Shown here: positions 10,590-22,675 of the stretch, in pieces
Layout of the letters: the number at the start of each line of letters is the position of its first letter
Numbering within the stretch: position 1 is the stretch's first letter
The notes under the pieces: model-generated
Seen by the model: the letters and a program-made list of their open reading frames with translations, nothing else
The model's database searches: none
Told to the model about the DNA's origin: nothing
Assembly (NCBI RefSeq): GCF_047675955.1
Contig: NC_132914.1
Coordinates: 129,496,163-129,560,162 of the forward strand
Reading direction: 5' to 3'
DNA from: Chlorocebus sabaeus
Lineage: Eukaryota; Chordata; Mammalia; Primates; Cercopithecidae
DNA length: 64,000 nt
Position numbers and translations under genes: made by a program

Positions 10590-11582
10590 ACAAGCGCACA
10601 CACACGCAGTCACACACACGCACACAAACCCACACACACACACACGCAGTCACACACACGCACACAAACCCACACACACACACAGTCACACACACACAAA
10701 CCCACACACACACTGACACACACACACACAAACCCACACACACACTGACACACACACACAGTCACACACATGCACACAAACCCACATGCGCTCACACACA
10801 CACACACCCACACACACACACAGACACACACACAGTCACACACACACAAACCCACACACACACGCAGTCACACACATGCACACAAACCCACACACACACA
10901 CACGCAGTCACACACACACAAACCCACACACACTCACAGACGCAGTCACACACACACTGACACAGTCACACACATGCACACAAACCCACATGCGCTCACA
11001 CACACACATGCAGTCACACACACACACAAACCCACACACACACACACACGCAGTCACACACACAAACCCACACACAGACACACACACAGTCACACACATG
11101 CACACAAACCCCCCACACACTCACACATGCACTCACACGTGCACACAAAACCACACATGAACTCACGCTCACACACATGCAATCTCACACACAAGCACAC
11201 TCTCAAACCCATACATGTACACACACACGCACTCACACCCATACATGCACGCACACACACGCACTCACACCCATACATGCACGCGCACACACGCACTCAC
11301 CCCCATACATGCACGCGCACACACGCACTCACCCCCATACATGTACACGCACACACGCACTCACCCCCCTACATGTACGCGCACACGCACTCACACCCCT
11401 ACATGTACGCGCACACACGCACTCACACCCATACATGTACGCGCACACACGCACTCACACCCATACATGTACGCGCACACACGCACTCACACCCATACAC
11501 ATACTCACACCCACTCATACCCACACCTACACACACACACACAAACTGAAACACAAACATATGCTCTCACTCACACACACCT
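10590..11582. repeat. CA-rich higher-order repeat, about 1 kb
   Basis: To about 11150 the tract is (CA)n broken by GCAGTCA, AACCCA and CTGACA in units of roughly 35-50 bp. From 11229 to about 11500 it is a clean 32-bp unit (GCACTCACACCCATACATG plus CGCACACA) with starts at 11229, 11261, 11293 and 11325 and later copies. Alternating purine-pyrimidine DNA of this kind can form Z-DNA. Confidence 0.97.
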
Positions 11583-12255
11583 TGGCAAGCAACAAACACT
11601 TCTCATTCTGGATAAATGAATTTTGATCCGTATCTTCCACCACATACAAAAATTAACCCAGAGTGGATCATTGACCTGAACGTAAAACCTAAAACCATGA
11701 AGTCCCTGGAAGGGACTAGAGGAGAAAGTCTTCGCGCCCTTGGCTTAGGCAGAGATTTCTTCAATATGGCAACAAAAGCACGATCCAAAACAAAACAAAA
11801 TGGATAAATTGGACTTTATCAAAATACAAAAAGTCTGTTCTTTGAAAGACACTCTTAAGAGAATAGAAAGACATGCCACAGCAGACTGGGAGAAAATATT
11901 TTCAAAGCACGTGTCTGATAAAGGACTTGTATCCAGAAGTAACACAGAGCTCTCAAAACACAAAAGAAAACAAAATGTCCAGTGAAAACTGGGGAAAGAT
12001 CAGAACAGACCTGTCAGCACTGAAGATACACAGGTAGTGCGCAGGTGCCCCCCAGGCGGCCGCCAGGGAGCTGACTGACACTTGGAGCCACACGGGGGCC
12101 GCTGTCTGGTTACCGGAAGGGCTGACGTGCCCCCGACGTACAAAAGCGGCGTCGATGAGGGTCACAGAGGGGCCAGAACGCCCACGTGCGGCGGGTGGGG
12201 ATGGGAGGTGGCACAGACCCTTGGAAAACAATCTGGCCGTTTGTTGAAACATAAA
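11583..12255 (+). mobile_element. Old L1 fragment, ORF2 end and 3' UTR (right part)
   Basis: AAATGAATTTTGATCCGTAT, AAAATTAACCCAGAGTGGAT, AACGTAAAACCTAAAACC, AGGCAGAGATTTCTTCAATA and GGAGAAAATATTTTCAAA match the L1 ORF2 C-terminal coding region. The stretch near 12215 (CTTGGAAAACAATCTGGC) looks like an L1M 3' UTR. Stops and frameshifts make it non-functional. Confidence 0.8.
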
Positions 12256-14069
12256 ACACGTGGATATTTGAGCCTGGAGTTCAAGCTAGGGCTAGAGCTA
12301 GATGTCTGGGACTGCTTGCCTCCATTAGACAGGACTGAAAGGCACAGACAGAGGGAGGAGGCCAAGGCCTGAGCCCTGGAACCCCAACCTCAGAGCTCTG
12401 CAAAGGCACAGAGGCCGTGGTGCGGCCAGGGAGGACCCAGGGCGGCTTCAGCACAGAGTCGGGGGAGGCGTCGCGAGGCAGCGTCACCTGCCCAACGGCG
12501 GCCGAGGAAGATGCTGGCCGAGAATTTGCACTGGGCATGGTGATGGGCGGCCTCAACGAGTGTGATTTCCACAAGTGGCAGGTCCCATCCCCACCGTGGG
12601 AAAAGAGAAAGCGGAACCAGTGGCTGTGAGCTTTTCCGAGGAGCGGGACCGCCAGGCAGAGCAGAGGAAGGGGCAGGAGGTCAGTGACGTCCTCTGGGCG
12701 GGAGCCACCGAGTCCCATTTGCGTCTGTGCTGCTGGAAAAAGTGGGAGACGGCGGAGGGGAGTCGGGGAGGAGCCTGTGCCGGGTCCTAGAGCCCAGGGC
12801 GGGGTGGCCTTCGCCCGGGGCAGGTGCCGCTCAGAGCAGAAGGGTGGGGCGTAGGAAGCCGGGCCTGTGGTCAGACATGGTTTCAGTTCAAATACCAGAA
12901 GTGACTGGGAAGAAAGCAGGAGTTCGGCTCCACGAATTCGGGGCCAAGGGCGGAATCAGGAAACAGACACCGCTGGGAATGCACACCTGGGGCAGGTGTC
13001 AGACGCACGGGGCCGGAGCCCTGTGGGGTGGCACAGGGTGCCTGCTGGGATCCTGGCCTGACCACTCACTTTCCCGTGTCTAACCAGCTACGCAGGCCTG
13101 GACTTTGCCTGCAGAACACACAGGCGAGGGAGACAGGTGCACTGGATCGGCCAGTTCCCCGGATGACTTAGGCCCAGCCTGCTTTATAAACAGCTCTGAG
13201 GCCTGAACTGCACAGACAGACCCTCTCACCGAGGGCACCCCAGATGACTTCGGTCTCCAGCTCTGTCTCAGGAGCCACGCTCTGGAAAAAACTCTTCAAA
13301 GAAAACTGTTCCTGAGACTGCTCTCATTCAGTTAGTCCAACAAGAACAAGTCCCATTTAGGGACGAGAAAGGAAATAGGGTCACGTCTATTACAGGATAG
13401 GGTCACAGTCTATTGACTGTGGCCAAGACAATTGTAAAATATGGGATCGATTAACACTGAGCTTGGCACATAGTGAGCACCTCTGATCCTGGGTGTGAGA
13501 AACAGAAGCTAAGTTGTCATAGAGGGGAGGGGGGCTGAGAATCAAACCCCATGTCTCCCTGAAATATGATCACCGGGAACCTCCTCCAGAAGGCAAAGGC
13601 AGGCACGGAATCCCGCAGGCTTCACGGAGCCCTGCCTGGGGGCAAACCGGAGAGCTGGAGCCTGGAGTATCCGGCAGGTGATGCCACCTCTGTGCCCTGC
13701 CAGGTGCCACCTGGAGATAAACCCCAGGGACAGGAGCCCCTGGGAACAGCTGGCTTCATACGCTAGCTCTTGGGTACATAATGGTTCGGATTTTACGACT
13801 GTAATCAATAGGAACCCAATTTGACTTTAATTGACTTCAATTCTTTCTTTAAGAAGAAATGGATCGGATGTGTCTGAGGTACCAGGTGGAGCTGTTGGCC
13901 ATCATCTCCCGGCCAGAGCCCGGCCACACAGCCACAGCCATGGCCACAGCACCCTGCAAGGGATGCCAGGAAATGTGGTCTTCACTCTGGCTGGAGCCCA
14001 GATACATTTCAGAATTCTATCAGGGAGGAAGAGTGGGAGAAAAGTAAGAGGGAGATGATGGTCAGTCAT

Positions 14070-14215
14070 CGCAACAGAGGGAGGAAGGGGAGTGGAGGCG
14101 GAGACAGGGAGGCAGAGGCTCAGAGAGAGGAAGGAGGAGACGAAGCAGAGAGACGGGGGGGAGGAAGGAGGGAGGGAGGAGACAGAGGCAGAGAGAACGA
14201 GACAACAGCAGCACA
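14070..14215. repeat. Purine-rich (GA/GGA) tract
   Basis: An almost pure purine plus strand (GGAGG, GAGAGAGG, GACAGAGG). It is low complexity and could form triplex or H-DNA. No gene. Confidence 0.8.
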
Positions 14216-14289
14216 GTCCTTAAAAATCAAGCAGAGGGGACAGCAGGTGCCTCAGCCGCTGCCGTCCGCTGCTTCCCCACAAAAGACGC

Positions 14290-14670
14290 TGTGCCCTTCA
14301 CTCTGTGCCCCTCGCTCTGCGCCCGTCACTCTGCGCCCGTCACTCTGCGCCCGTCACTCTGTGCCCGTCACTGTGCCCGTCACTCTGTGCCCGTCACTCT
14401 GTGCCCGTCACTCTGCTCCCGTCACTCTGTGCCCGTCACTCTGCCCGTCACTCTGCTCCCGTCACTCTGTGCCCGTCACTCTGCTCCCGTCACTCTGTGC
14501 CCATCACTCTGCCCGTCACTCTGCTCCCGTCACTCTGTGCCCATCACTCTGCTCCCGTCACTCTGTGCCCATCACTCTGCCCGTCACTCTGCTCCCGTCA
14601 CTCTGCGCCCGTCACTGCACCCGTCACTCTGCGCCCGTCACTCTGCACCCCTCACTCTGTGCCCGTCCCC
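14290..14670. repeat. Minisatellite, 14-bp unit, about 27 copies
   Basis: The unit CCCGTCACTCTGTG has variants ending CTG, GCG, TG or CAC. Because 14 is not a multiple of three, open frames across it rotate through the three readings. Some copies have lost four or five bases. Confidence 0.97.
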
Positions 14671-15904
14671 CGTGCACCCTTCAGTGCTGTGTATTACTGT
14701 GGCAGTAGCGGCCACATGGGGCCACACGTTCTCAGCAGGGCGGTCACACATGAACAGCTCGTGTTTGTCACACGCGAGCAGCTCGTGTTTGTCTCTGAGC
14801 CCTGGGGACACGTTTGCCAGCCGTCGAAACTCCAGTCACCCGCCACTGCCAGGGCTCGAGGGCGGGGGGAGGAGGAGACAGGAGAGAGGAGAACGCCGTC
14901 ACGCCCCGCCAGGCTCCCCAGCTCAGAGCAGCCCCAGAGCCGTCGGGGATGCACCGTGGGGACGGACGCATGGCGGGGACCCCTCCGTGGGACCGGCCCA
15001 GGTCTCACGAGGACCCAGGGAAGTGCCCCCTCAACGGGACAGAGTGGGCAATGGCGCGGGGCAGGGTGGGGTCTGGGCAGGTGCTCCTTGGCGTTCTGAC
15101 GGTGGCTCCACACAGGCCCGCCACGATGCCCCACAGCAAACTTGTGCAGAAGAAAATACCGCAGTACCACGGTCCCACTGCCGGGCGCTAAATTAGTTCC
15201 CAGCTTCCCGCGACACCCGGCAGCGGTGGGAGTGCCAGGGCAGGTTGTCGCACATTCCTTCTGGACTTTTCTGTGTTTTCCGCAGGAGAATGCTCTATCT
15301 CACTTCGTGCCATTAATGTGCACCTAACAACCTGGCACTCATCACAACCCTTTGTAGACAAATTGCTGTTTAAATTGGAAATAATGCAATACATACGCCT
15401 CATTTTTCACCCAGCACTAGTTAGCATAAAATAATTTGTTTTACCCATAATACAGTACCCTTCTCAATGAACAAATTGTCTTTAATTTTTAAAGGGATAT
15501 TTATCAACCATACATTAAATATAACGATGAATGAAGCAATACAAAGCCTGTGCCCGACGCCCAGTTTAGGAAAAGTGGGTGATCACCCCGGCGTCCACCC
15601 CCCTCTGCTTCGCAGGCTGCCGTCTCTGGGCCTCGTGTGCGCCTGGGCTGGGCCTTCCCCATGGCTCTGCCCCACACCTTCCCATCCCCAGCCGCGCCCG
15701 GCATGCCTTTGAACTCGATGCCATGGCCGTTGTCTCCCGCACACAGGCCTCGGAGCCCCACTCCTTCTCCTGATGTTTGAGTTCCTGAGATTCCACCCGA
15801 GCGGCTGTGAGCTCTGTGGTCATTCTCGCTGCCAGGCTGTGTCTGTTCTATGAAATCACAGTTCCACTCTGCTGGTGGGGGCAGCAGTGGCTTCTGGACT
15901 CTCG

Positions 15905-16155
15905 TTCTTTCTTTCTTCTTTATTTTTGAGGCAGAGTCTTACTCTGTCGCCCAGGCTGGAGTGCAGTGGCGCAATCTCAGCTCACTGCAACCTCCACCTC
16001 CCGGGTTCAAGCGATTCTCTTGCCTCACCCTCCCAAGTAGCTGGGATTACAGGCGCGTGTCACCACACCTGGCTAATTTTTGTGTTTTCAGTAGAGACAG
16101 GGTTTCACCTTTTTGGCCAGGCTGGTCTCGCATGATCCACCCGCCTAGGCCTGGG
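15905..16155 (-). mobile_element. 5'-truncated AluS-type SINE
   Basis: The reverse complement of an Alu runs from the A-rich tail to GATCCACCCGCC and then stops, so about 40 bases of the Alu 5' end are missing. It is in the sense direction relative to GALNT9. Confidence 0.9.
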
Positions 16156-17526
16156 GCTCCTGTTCTTGTTTGGCGCAGCTGCTGCTGGCTGCCTCCTTCT
16201 GGTTTCCAGCTGTGCCTGAACCAGCTCGCCCCACTTCAGTGGTGGCAAAGTGCTCTTCCTGGGGGCGGGCAGCCCAGGACCCACAGCTGGGCCCCCGTAG
16301 GCTTCAGCAGCTCTGTGTGAGCAGCCCTGGCCCCGGCCCGGTGCTGGAGGCAGTGTCCTCCCCATTCCCATGTCACAGAGGAAACAAATGCGAACCGCCC
16401 AGCAGTGGCCCCCAAATAACTCAGCCTGAGCTGAACCCGAGGGTTCTTTGTAGGATTTAAGTGGCGCCATTTCTGTCAGACAGAAAATAAACTAAATTTA
16501 TGGTGTTTGAAAAGCATCAGAGTTGAACGAGATCATGGCATCCGGAGCCGCTTGAGAGCCGCTGTGATTGAGGGCTGGGCAGAGGCGATGCGGCTGGGGA
16601 CCGGCCAGGAATGTCGGCCGTCGCCCCATCCAGGGAGCACAGGGCGCCCTTCCCAGGAAATTCAACCCTGTCAAGCTCTGAGGCCTTCGGCGCATTTAGC
16701 TGTTGAAGGAAGACCCACCATGGAGGGCTCCAACCAGCATTTTCACATTCACAGTGAGGCCAGCCCGTTCCCGCTCCCACCAGCCCATTGCAGGCCAGAG
16801 AAAAGCCAGACGCCTGCTCCACGTCCCTCGCACGCTTCTCCACTCTTCACAACAGGCAGCCTGGCCAGCCCCTTCTCACCTCCCTGGGCACTGCGGCTGC
16901 AACCCCAGGCCTGGCAAGGTCACGGTGACCTCCACACCGACCCATGCAATTCCAGGCTTCCCATCACCCCTGAGAAGGTCAAAGGCCCGGGTTGCTCAGC
17001 CAGGCTGCTCCTTCCACCATCCCCTCTCAGTTTCCTTTGGCTCACTCCCCTGTGGCCCAGCCCCTGGCTCTGTGGCCCGTGCTCTAGGCCTGCTCCTGCC
17101 CCAGGGCCTTTGCGCTCCCCACCCCCACCTGGGTGCCTGGATGGCCACAAGTGCCTTCACCCTTCAAGAGGCTCACCCCGTGCTCAACGTAAAATCACAC
17201 CAGGGCCCCGGCCTCCAGCGTGCTGCTCTGCCTCTCCCGCCCCCACCCCCGGCTTGCTCTTTGCACCCCTGCCCTGCTCTCCTGCCAGCCAGGGCTCCTG
17301 GAGCAGGGGTTCTGCATGCGGGTTTGCTGTTTCACCACCTCATCCAGGCACCCAGAACTGTAGACGCACACGGGGCTCACAGTTCATCACTCACGGCAGA
17401 GGGGAAGGCAGGTGATGAGCGGGCGGTGTCCAAAGCCTCAAAGCTGTCAGTGAGTCTCCAAATGGTTTTATTTGAACATAACATTAAAAGTCTAAGTTGT
17501 GGCTTGGGCTGAATTAGAAGGTACAG

Positions 17527-17665
17527 CTCCACACGCACATGCACACGTGAACATATGCCACACGCAAGAACATACCCTCCACACCCACACACATGTGCAG
17601 ACACATCTGTGAACACACCACAGACACACATGTGCACATAGGATACACTGCACACACACGCACCC
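17527..17665. repeat. CA-rich imperfect repeat
   Basis: CACACGCACATGCACACG-like sequence with irregular interruptions; low complexity. Confidence 0.85.
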
Positions 17666-18700
17666 TCCCCCATGGGCTCCTGGCAGCAGGGGCTGTTCCT
17701 ATCGCTCGGGTGCTTACCCCACCTGGAAACTGTCCAGTTGTCACCAACTCACTTCTAAGCCATCTATCGGGGCTTCCCAGCCTTAATCCCAGACTGCACG
17801 CTCAGCCTCTCCCTATCCAGCCTGGCGTGCAGGGCATGATGTGAAAAGGTTCAGCCCCTCCCTGTCCCTTCTTTCCCCCACGTCTAGGCTGTCCTCGCCA
17901 GGCCATGGACTTCTGCTGTTGCCCTGCTCGGCTCCTTTCCTCCTCCTCCCCGTAAAACGTGGGACTCACCCTGGCAGGAACTCCCCAAGTAGCGGGGTGG
18001 AGTTCCAGCCCTGGATGAGGGGGAGGACACAGAACCAGGTCTGAGTCAATCAGCATAGCAATAGGCTCGGGGAGAGACGCATGGCCCAGTCAGAGCCAGG
18101 AGAGGGTGGCTGGGCTCCGGGAGACAGGACGTGAGGCTGGAGCGGTTGCAGCCTCTTGCAGACAGTGGAGGCTCAGGCTAAGCCCGCAAGGCCAAGAGGA
18201 GCGTGGAGAGCTGGCAAGACGCTGGCCCGATGACATTGCCTGAGCCATGAATCCTACTGGCCAATGCCAGGACTTCCTCAAGCCTCGTCATTGCAGGGAC
18301 ACTTCCCTCCCTTCCTCCGTCTCTCTCCCCACTGCCTCTCTGTCTAGCTTGAGCCAATTTGAGATGGATTTTCTGTCACTTGCTGTTGAAGGAGTCCTGC
18401 TCCAGCCCAGGTGGATTTCGTGCAAATGAAACCCACAGTATTCAGGTCTGTGTGGAAGCGCTCGCCTATGATCGGCGCGTGCCCTTCGCCTTGTGAACAG
18501 GAGCCGTGAGTGATACGAGCGCCTTGGCTGGGCTGCCAGTGTCCATCTGAGGTCCGTCTGTGGGTGAGATGCTGTGTGTGCATGTGCGTGTGCCCAGGTG
18601 TGTGTGTGGGAGAAGGGGGAGCTGGATCCCAGGCCTGAGAAGGCTCTTCCTGCTTCGAGAGTCCAGGGCTGCCTGGCATCGAGCGGGCTCTGCCCCACAG

Positions 18701-18918
18701 GTCCCAGTGAATCCACACTGCAGCAGGAAGCCACGGGTCCCACTGAATCCACACTGCAGCAGGAAGCCACAGGTCCCACTGAATCCACACTGCAGCAGGA
18801 AGCCACGGGTCCCACTGAATCCACACTGCAGCAGGGAGCCACGGGTCCCACTGAATCCACACTGCAGCAGGAAGCCACAGGTCCCACTGAATCCACACTG
18901 CAGCAGGAAGCCACAGGG
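18701..18918. repeat. Minisatellite, 36-bp unit, 6 copies
   Basis: GTCCCACTGAATCCACACTG then CAGCAGGAAGCCACAG repeats exactly every 36 bases (18701, 18737, 18773 and onward) with one or two substitutions per unit. Since 36 is divisible by three, frames stay open in 12-residue repeats on both strands. These are not genes. Confidence 0.97.
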
Positions 18919-19380
18919 CGGGAACCTCAGCTTTCTGGTTTGGCTTCCATGAACCAAGGACAAGACTGGCTTGAAGTTGTGCCCAGAGAGGCCTGCAGAG
19001 CTGCTTCAAAGGCAAAGACCACCCAGTGCGAGTGTGTCCCCCTTGAGCTCGCCCGAGGATCCCCCTGCCCCTGAGACATTTCCTTCCCAGGGCACAGACC
19101 CCAGGCCTGGACGGAGCCAGGCATGCGTGAAACGGGAAGATGTCAGTTGGGGAACCGGCTGCAGCTCCCACCCCTTGATGAGGAGCAAAACCTGGTAGCT
19201 GCCCCTGCGGAAAAGCCACATGGCTCCCCACACGTCTCCACAGTGGTGCCTGGCTTCTCCCATCCTCAATGTCCACGTTCCCCACTTCTCATCACAGACC
19301 CGACACGCAGGAGGCTTTAGACAGAGCACCTTCATCAGGAAGCTGGACTAGGCTGAGGTACCTGCTCCCAGCTCCTCAAA

Positions 19381-19680
19381 GTGCCATCCACTAAATATGC
19401 ACCGATTAGCGCTGACGGCCAGGCTGCTCAGGCTTCCACGATTAATATGCTTGAAGACCCCACAAACACAGAGCAGGGGCATGTTACTGTGCTGGGATGT
19501 AGGACGGCTTCTTGGATAAGGTCGTTCATTTTTATGATTCTGCTTAATTTGGATTTGCCAGTTTTCCTTTCATTATCCCATGGGCCAGTCTTAATACTCA
19601 GGACCTATGTTACGTGCTTTGCGGCATAATTAAAGCCACTGCCTAATTAGAAAAGCATCTACTGCCCGACAAAAGGAAAT
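19381..19680. promoter_or_regulatory. AT-rich non-repeat island with homeodomain-like cores
   Basis: Between GC-rich stretches lies about 300 bp of unique-looking sequence with GATTAATATGC, CATAATTAAAG and CCTAATTAGAA, plus AAATATGCA. TAAT cores of this kind bind homeodomain proteins. It resembles conserved non-coding enhancers in style. Conservation cannot be judged here, so the call is tentative. Confidence 0.3.
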
Positions 19681-19756
19681 CAGTAACGCAGCTCATGGAG
19701 AAAGTGGTGAGGAGTTGGTTTGAAAGTGGATGGAATCACCTGTTGGAGCCAGAACA

Positions 19757-19990
19757 CACACACATGCACACACACACGCACACATGCACACATCACACAC
19801 ATGCACACATGTCCACACACACATGCACACACGTGCACACATGTCCACATACGCACACATGCACACACATCTGCGGACACACACACGTACACACAACACA
19901 CGTGCACACACACATCTGTGGGCACACACACGGATACATGCACACATGTACACGCAGACACACATGCACACATACAGGCATGCACACACT
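19757..19990. repeat. CA-rich repeat with ATG/GTC interruptions
   Basis: CACACATGCACACATGTCCACA-type sequence over about 230 bp, alternating purine-pyrimidine, with Z-DNA potential. Confidence 0.95.
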
Positions 19991-21534
19991 CCTACGTTCT
20001 ATGTGTGTTTCCGACGACTAGACCCATCAAACCAAACCAATCAGCAGTGCAGTTTCTGCCGAGATAGTTGGCGTCTGAGGGGTTAAAGCCATGCAGGAAA
20101 TCCAAGTCTGAGTTTTCAGTGGGCCCGGCTGAGCTTGCTTTTGTTTACTTCTTTAATCATCCATGGACTCTTGCTGAGGCCTGCAATAGCCAGGCGCACC
20201 CACCCACGTGGGACAAGATGCAGCTTCCGTGGCTGCTTGCAGGGGATGGAAGACTCCCACAGACGCCTGCTAACATCACATGCCCGCGTGTCACCGTGAT
20301 GCCATGTCCAGTCTGAGCCATTCCTTGCCCATATCCCTGTCCTTGTTGCATAGCCAGCCTCCAGCGTGTGGCTTCGTGCAGCGACCAGACTGTTGTGTGA
20401 CTTTCTGCCACCGTTGCCAGGGTTGGCACTGAGGCAGACCTGCTGGGGGGTTCTGGGTTGCAGGTGGAGCGCTGGCACTGGCCGGACGCCTCTCTTCGTG
20501 CTGCCCCAGGGTCCGTCCACGTCGACTCCCCGTGTGAAGCGTGTGGGCTGCCTCACAGCCCAGCGGCTCCAGGACTGCTGGGGACTCCCCTGCAGCCCCG
20601 GCTCTGCTACCAGCACTGGGCTAGAAGCAACTCACCTTCCCACAGCCGCCCTGAAGGCACGTAGCATCACCCTGGATGTCCTGTCTTGATGGGTGCAGAA
20701 TCCCACGGGTTTCAAGGGGAGAAACGAGGTTCTGGAAGGTGTGTTTCCATCCATCCTTGGAAAATACCATCTGCCACAATGGGCTCTGTGAAGAAGTGAG
20801 ATTCTGGAGAAATGCACACCGTAGAACGGGAGCCAGCGCACGGCAGCCCAGGGGCCAAGTCCTGCCACCATCTGTTGCCATGGATGCAGGGTCCCAGCTC
20901 CCAGCCATGCCCGCTCACATGGGATTGACCGTGGCCACCCTCCTGCCACAACAACAGGGTTGGGGAAACTGATAACTATCCCTCAACAGCTATCCCCACG
21001 GAGACTGTGGGGCCCAGAAGCCTCAAATGTCGACATCTGGCCCTTTCTAGACAAAGTGTGCTGAGTCCCAGGACGTCAGCCACGAGGGAGTCGCTGCCCA
21101 GGCATGAGCGCAGCCTGGCGAGGGAGTCGCTGAGCAGGTGTGACTGCAGCCTGGCGCCTGAGCTGCAGCCGGGACTCCGGCTGGGGAGACACTTCTCCAG
21201 GGGCTGGGGAGCCCCTGCCCCGAGCACAGCTCTGAGCCTCTCTGTTCTGAAGCTGAGGCCCTGCCTCTCAGTCAGCATCCAACAGTGGCAGCCACAGAAA
21301 TCCAGGTCAGCCTGGGGAGAGGCAGACGTGCTTTGGTTCACACAATGGCAGGGCCTAGGGAGGAGCTTCAGGTTCTGCTGAACTCAGGGCCTGGGATGTG
21401 CACTCGGGGGAGCCCCTCACACGAGGCCTCACTCACACCTGGATTCCCCGCACGTCCCAGCCGAGGCCTCACTCACACCCAGGCTTCCTGAGCGTCCCGG
21501 CCAAGGCGGTCCTCAGAGGCCCTAGCTCTGTGGT

Positions 21535-21860
21535 CTGCACATCTGTGTCCCTCCCACGGTCGCATGTTGAAGCCGTGACCCTCTAACCAGTGACACTCAG
21601 GAGGCGGGACCTTTGGGAGTGACGAGGTTGTGGGGTGGGGCCTTGTGAACGGGAAATGGGATTTGTGCCATATTCAAGGGAGTCCCGAGCTGCCTCGCCC
21701 ATTTCACCCCAGGAGGATACAAGGGGACAGGTGCCGACACCCTGACAGAGACCCTGTGCCAGGCCCCACCCCACTGGCACCCTGACCTTGGACTTCTGGC
21801 CTCAAGAACAGTGAGAAACTCCGTGTGTTGTTTATAAGCCACCCGGTCAGTGGCGCCCTG
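21535..21860 (+). mobile_element. MST-type MaLR LTR
   Basis: CATGTTGAAGCCGTGACCCTC, GGCGGGACCTTTGGGAG, GACCTTGGACTTCTGGCCTC, AACAGTGAGAAACT and TTGTTTATAAGCCACCCGGT follow the MST LTR consensus in order. It is a solo LTR with no coding region. Confidence 0.75.
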
Positions 21861-22102
21861 ACCACGGCCAGCAGCTCTGAGGCCCTCCGTCCACCCCGGC
21901 CCCCTTCCCCTCACCCCCACACCCTCTCTGGTTTTTCTAAACTCCTTCTCCCCATTCTAACCCCACCCTCTGGCCCCTGTGGGCTCTGGAGAAGCCCTGG
22001 GGACACTAGGCAGGGGCCAGGCTGCTGGGCTCCCCGAGACCCCTGGGGGCTGGGAGTGGGGGTTAAAGTCATCCAGGGTTTCACCAGGGAGGGGCTCCAG
22101 CA

Positions 22103-22675
22103 AGACCCTATTTAAACCTCCTTCCTACCACAGCGTGAGCACCAGGTCACACCCTTCCTACCACAGCATGAGCGCCGTGTGACGAGACCCTGTTTAAACC
22201 TCCTTCCTACCACAGCTTGAACATGGCGTCACACTCCTCCTACCACAGCGTAAGTGCCGCGTGACGCTCTTCCTACCACAGCATGGCCGCCGCCTCACAA
22301 GACCCTGTTTAAACCTCCTTCCCACTGCAGCGGGGCGCTGAGAGTGCCACGTCACACTCTTCCTACCACGGCGAGAGCACCGCGTCACAAGACCCTGTTT
22401 AAACCTCCTTCCTACCACAGCAGGGGCTCCGAGAGTGCCACGTCACACTCTTCCTACCATGGCGAGAGTGCCGCATCACAAGACCCTGTTTAAAGCTCCT
22501 TCCTGCCACAGCGTGAGGGCCAGGTCACACTCCTCCTACCACAGCGTGAGGGCCAGGTCACACTCCTCCTACCACAGCGTGAGGGCCACGTAACACTCTT
22601 CCTACCACATGGTGGGCGCTGCCTCACAAGACCCTGTTTAAAGCTCCTTCCCACCACAGCGGGGACACTGCATCG
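22103..22675. repeat. Composite minisatellite, about 35-bp units with a longer period
   Basis: The basic unit is CTTCCTACCACAGCGTGAG plus a G-C-rich tail ending TCACACT. At intervals a unit is replaced by one with ACAAGACCCTGTTTAAACC. About 16 basic units are present. The two unit types alternate unevenly, which suggests higher-order duplication. Confidence 0.9.

Noticed and set aside
10571..11626. His/Thr-rich open frames over the CA repeat
   Set aside because: They are pure translations of CA-rich low-complexity DNA.
10350..12255. Active L1 element
   Set aside because: Only the 3' part is present, it is diverged, frame-broken and split by a repeat.
14055..15196. Ser/Cys/Pro-rich open frames over the 14-bp array
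   Set aside because: All three frames read the same repeat in rotation; not protein-coding.
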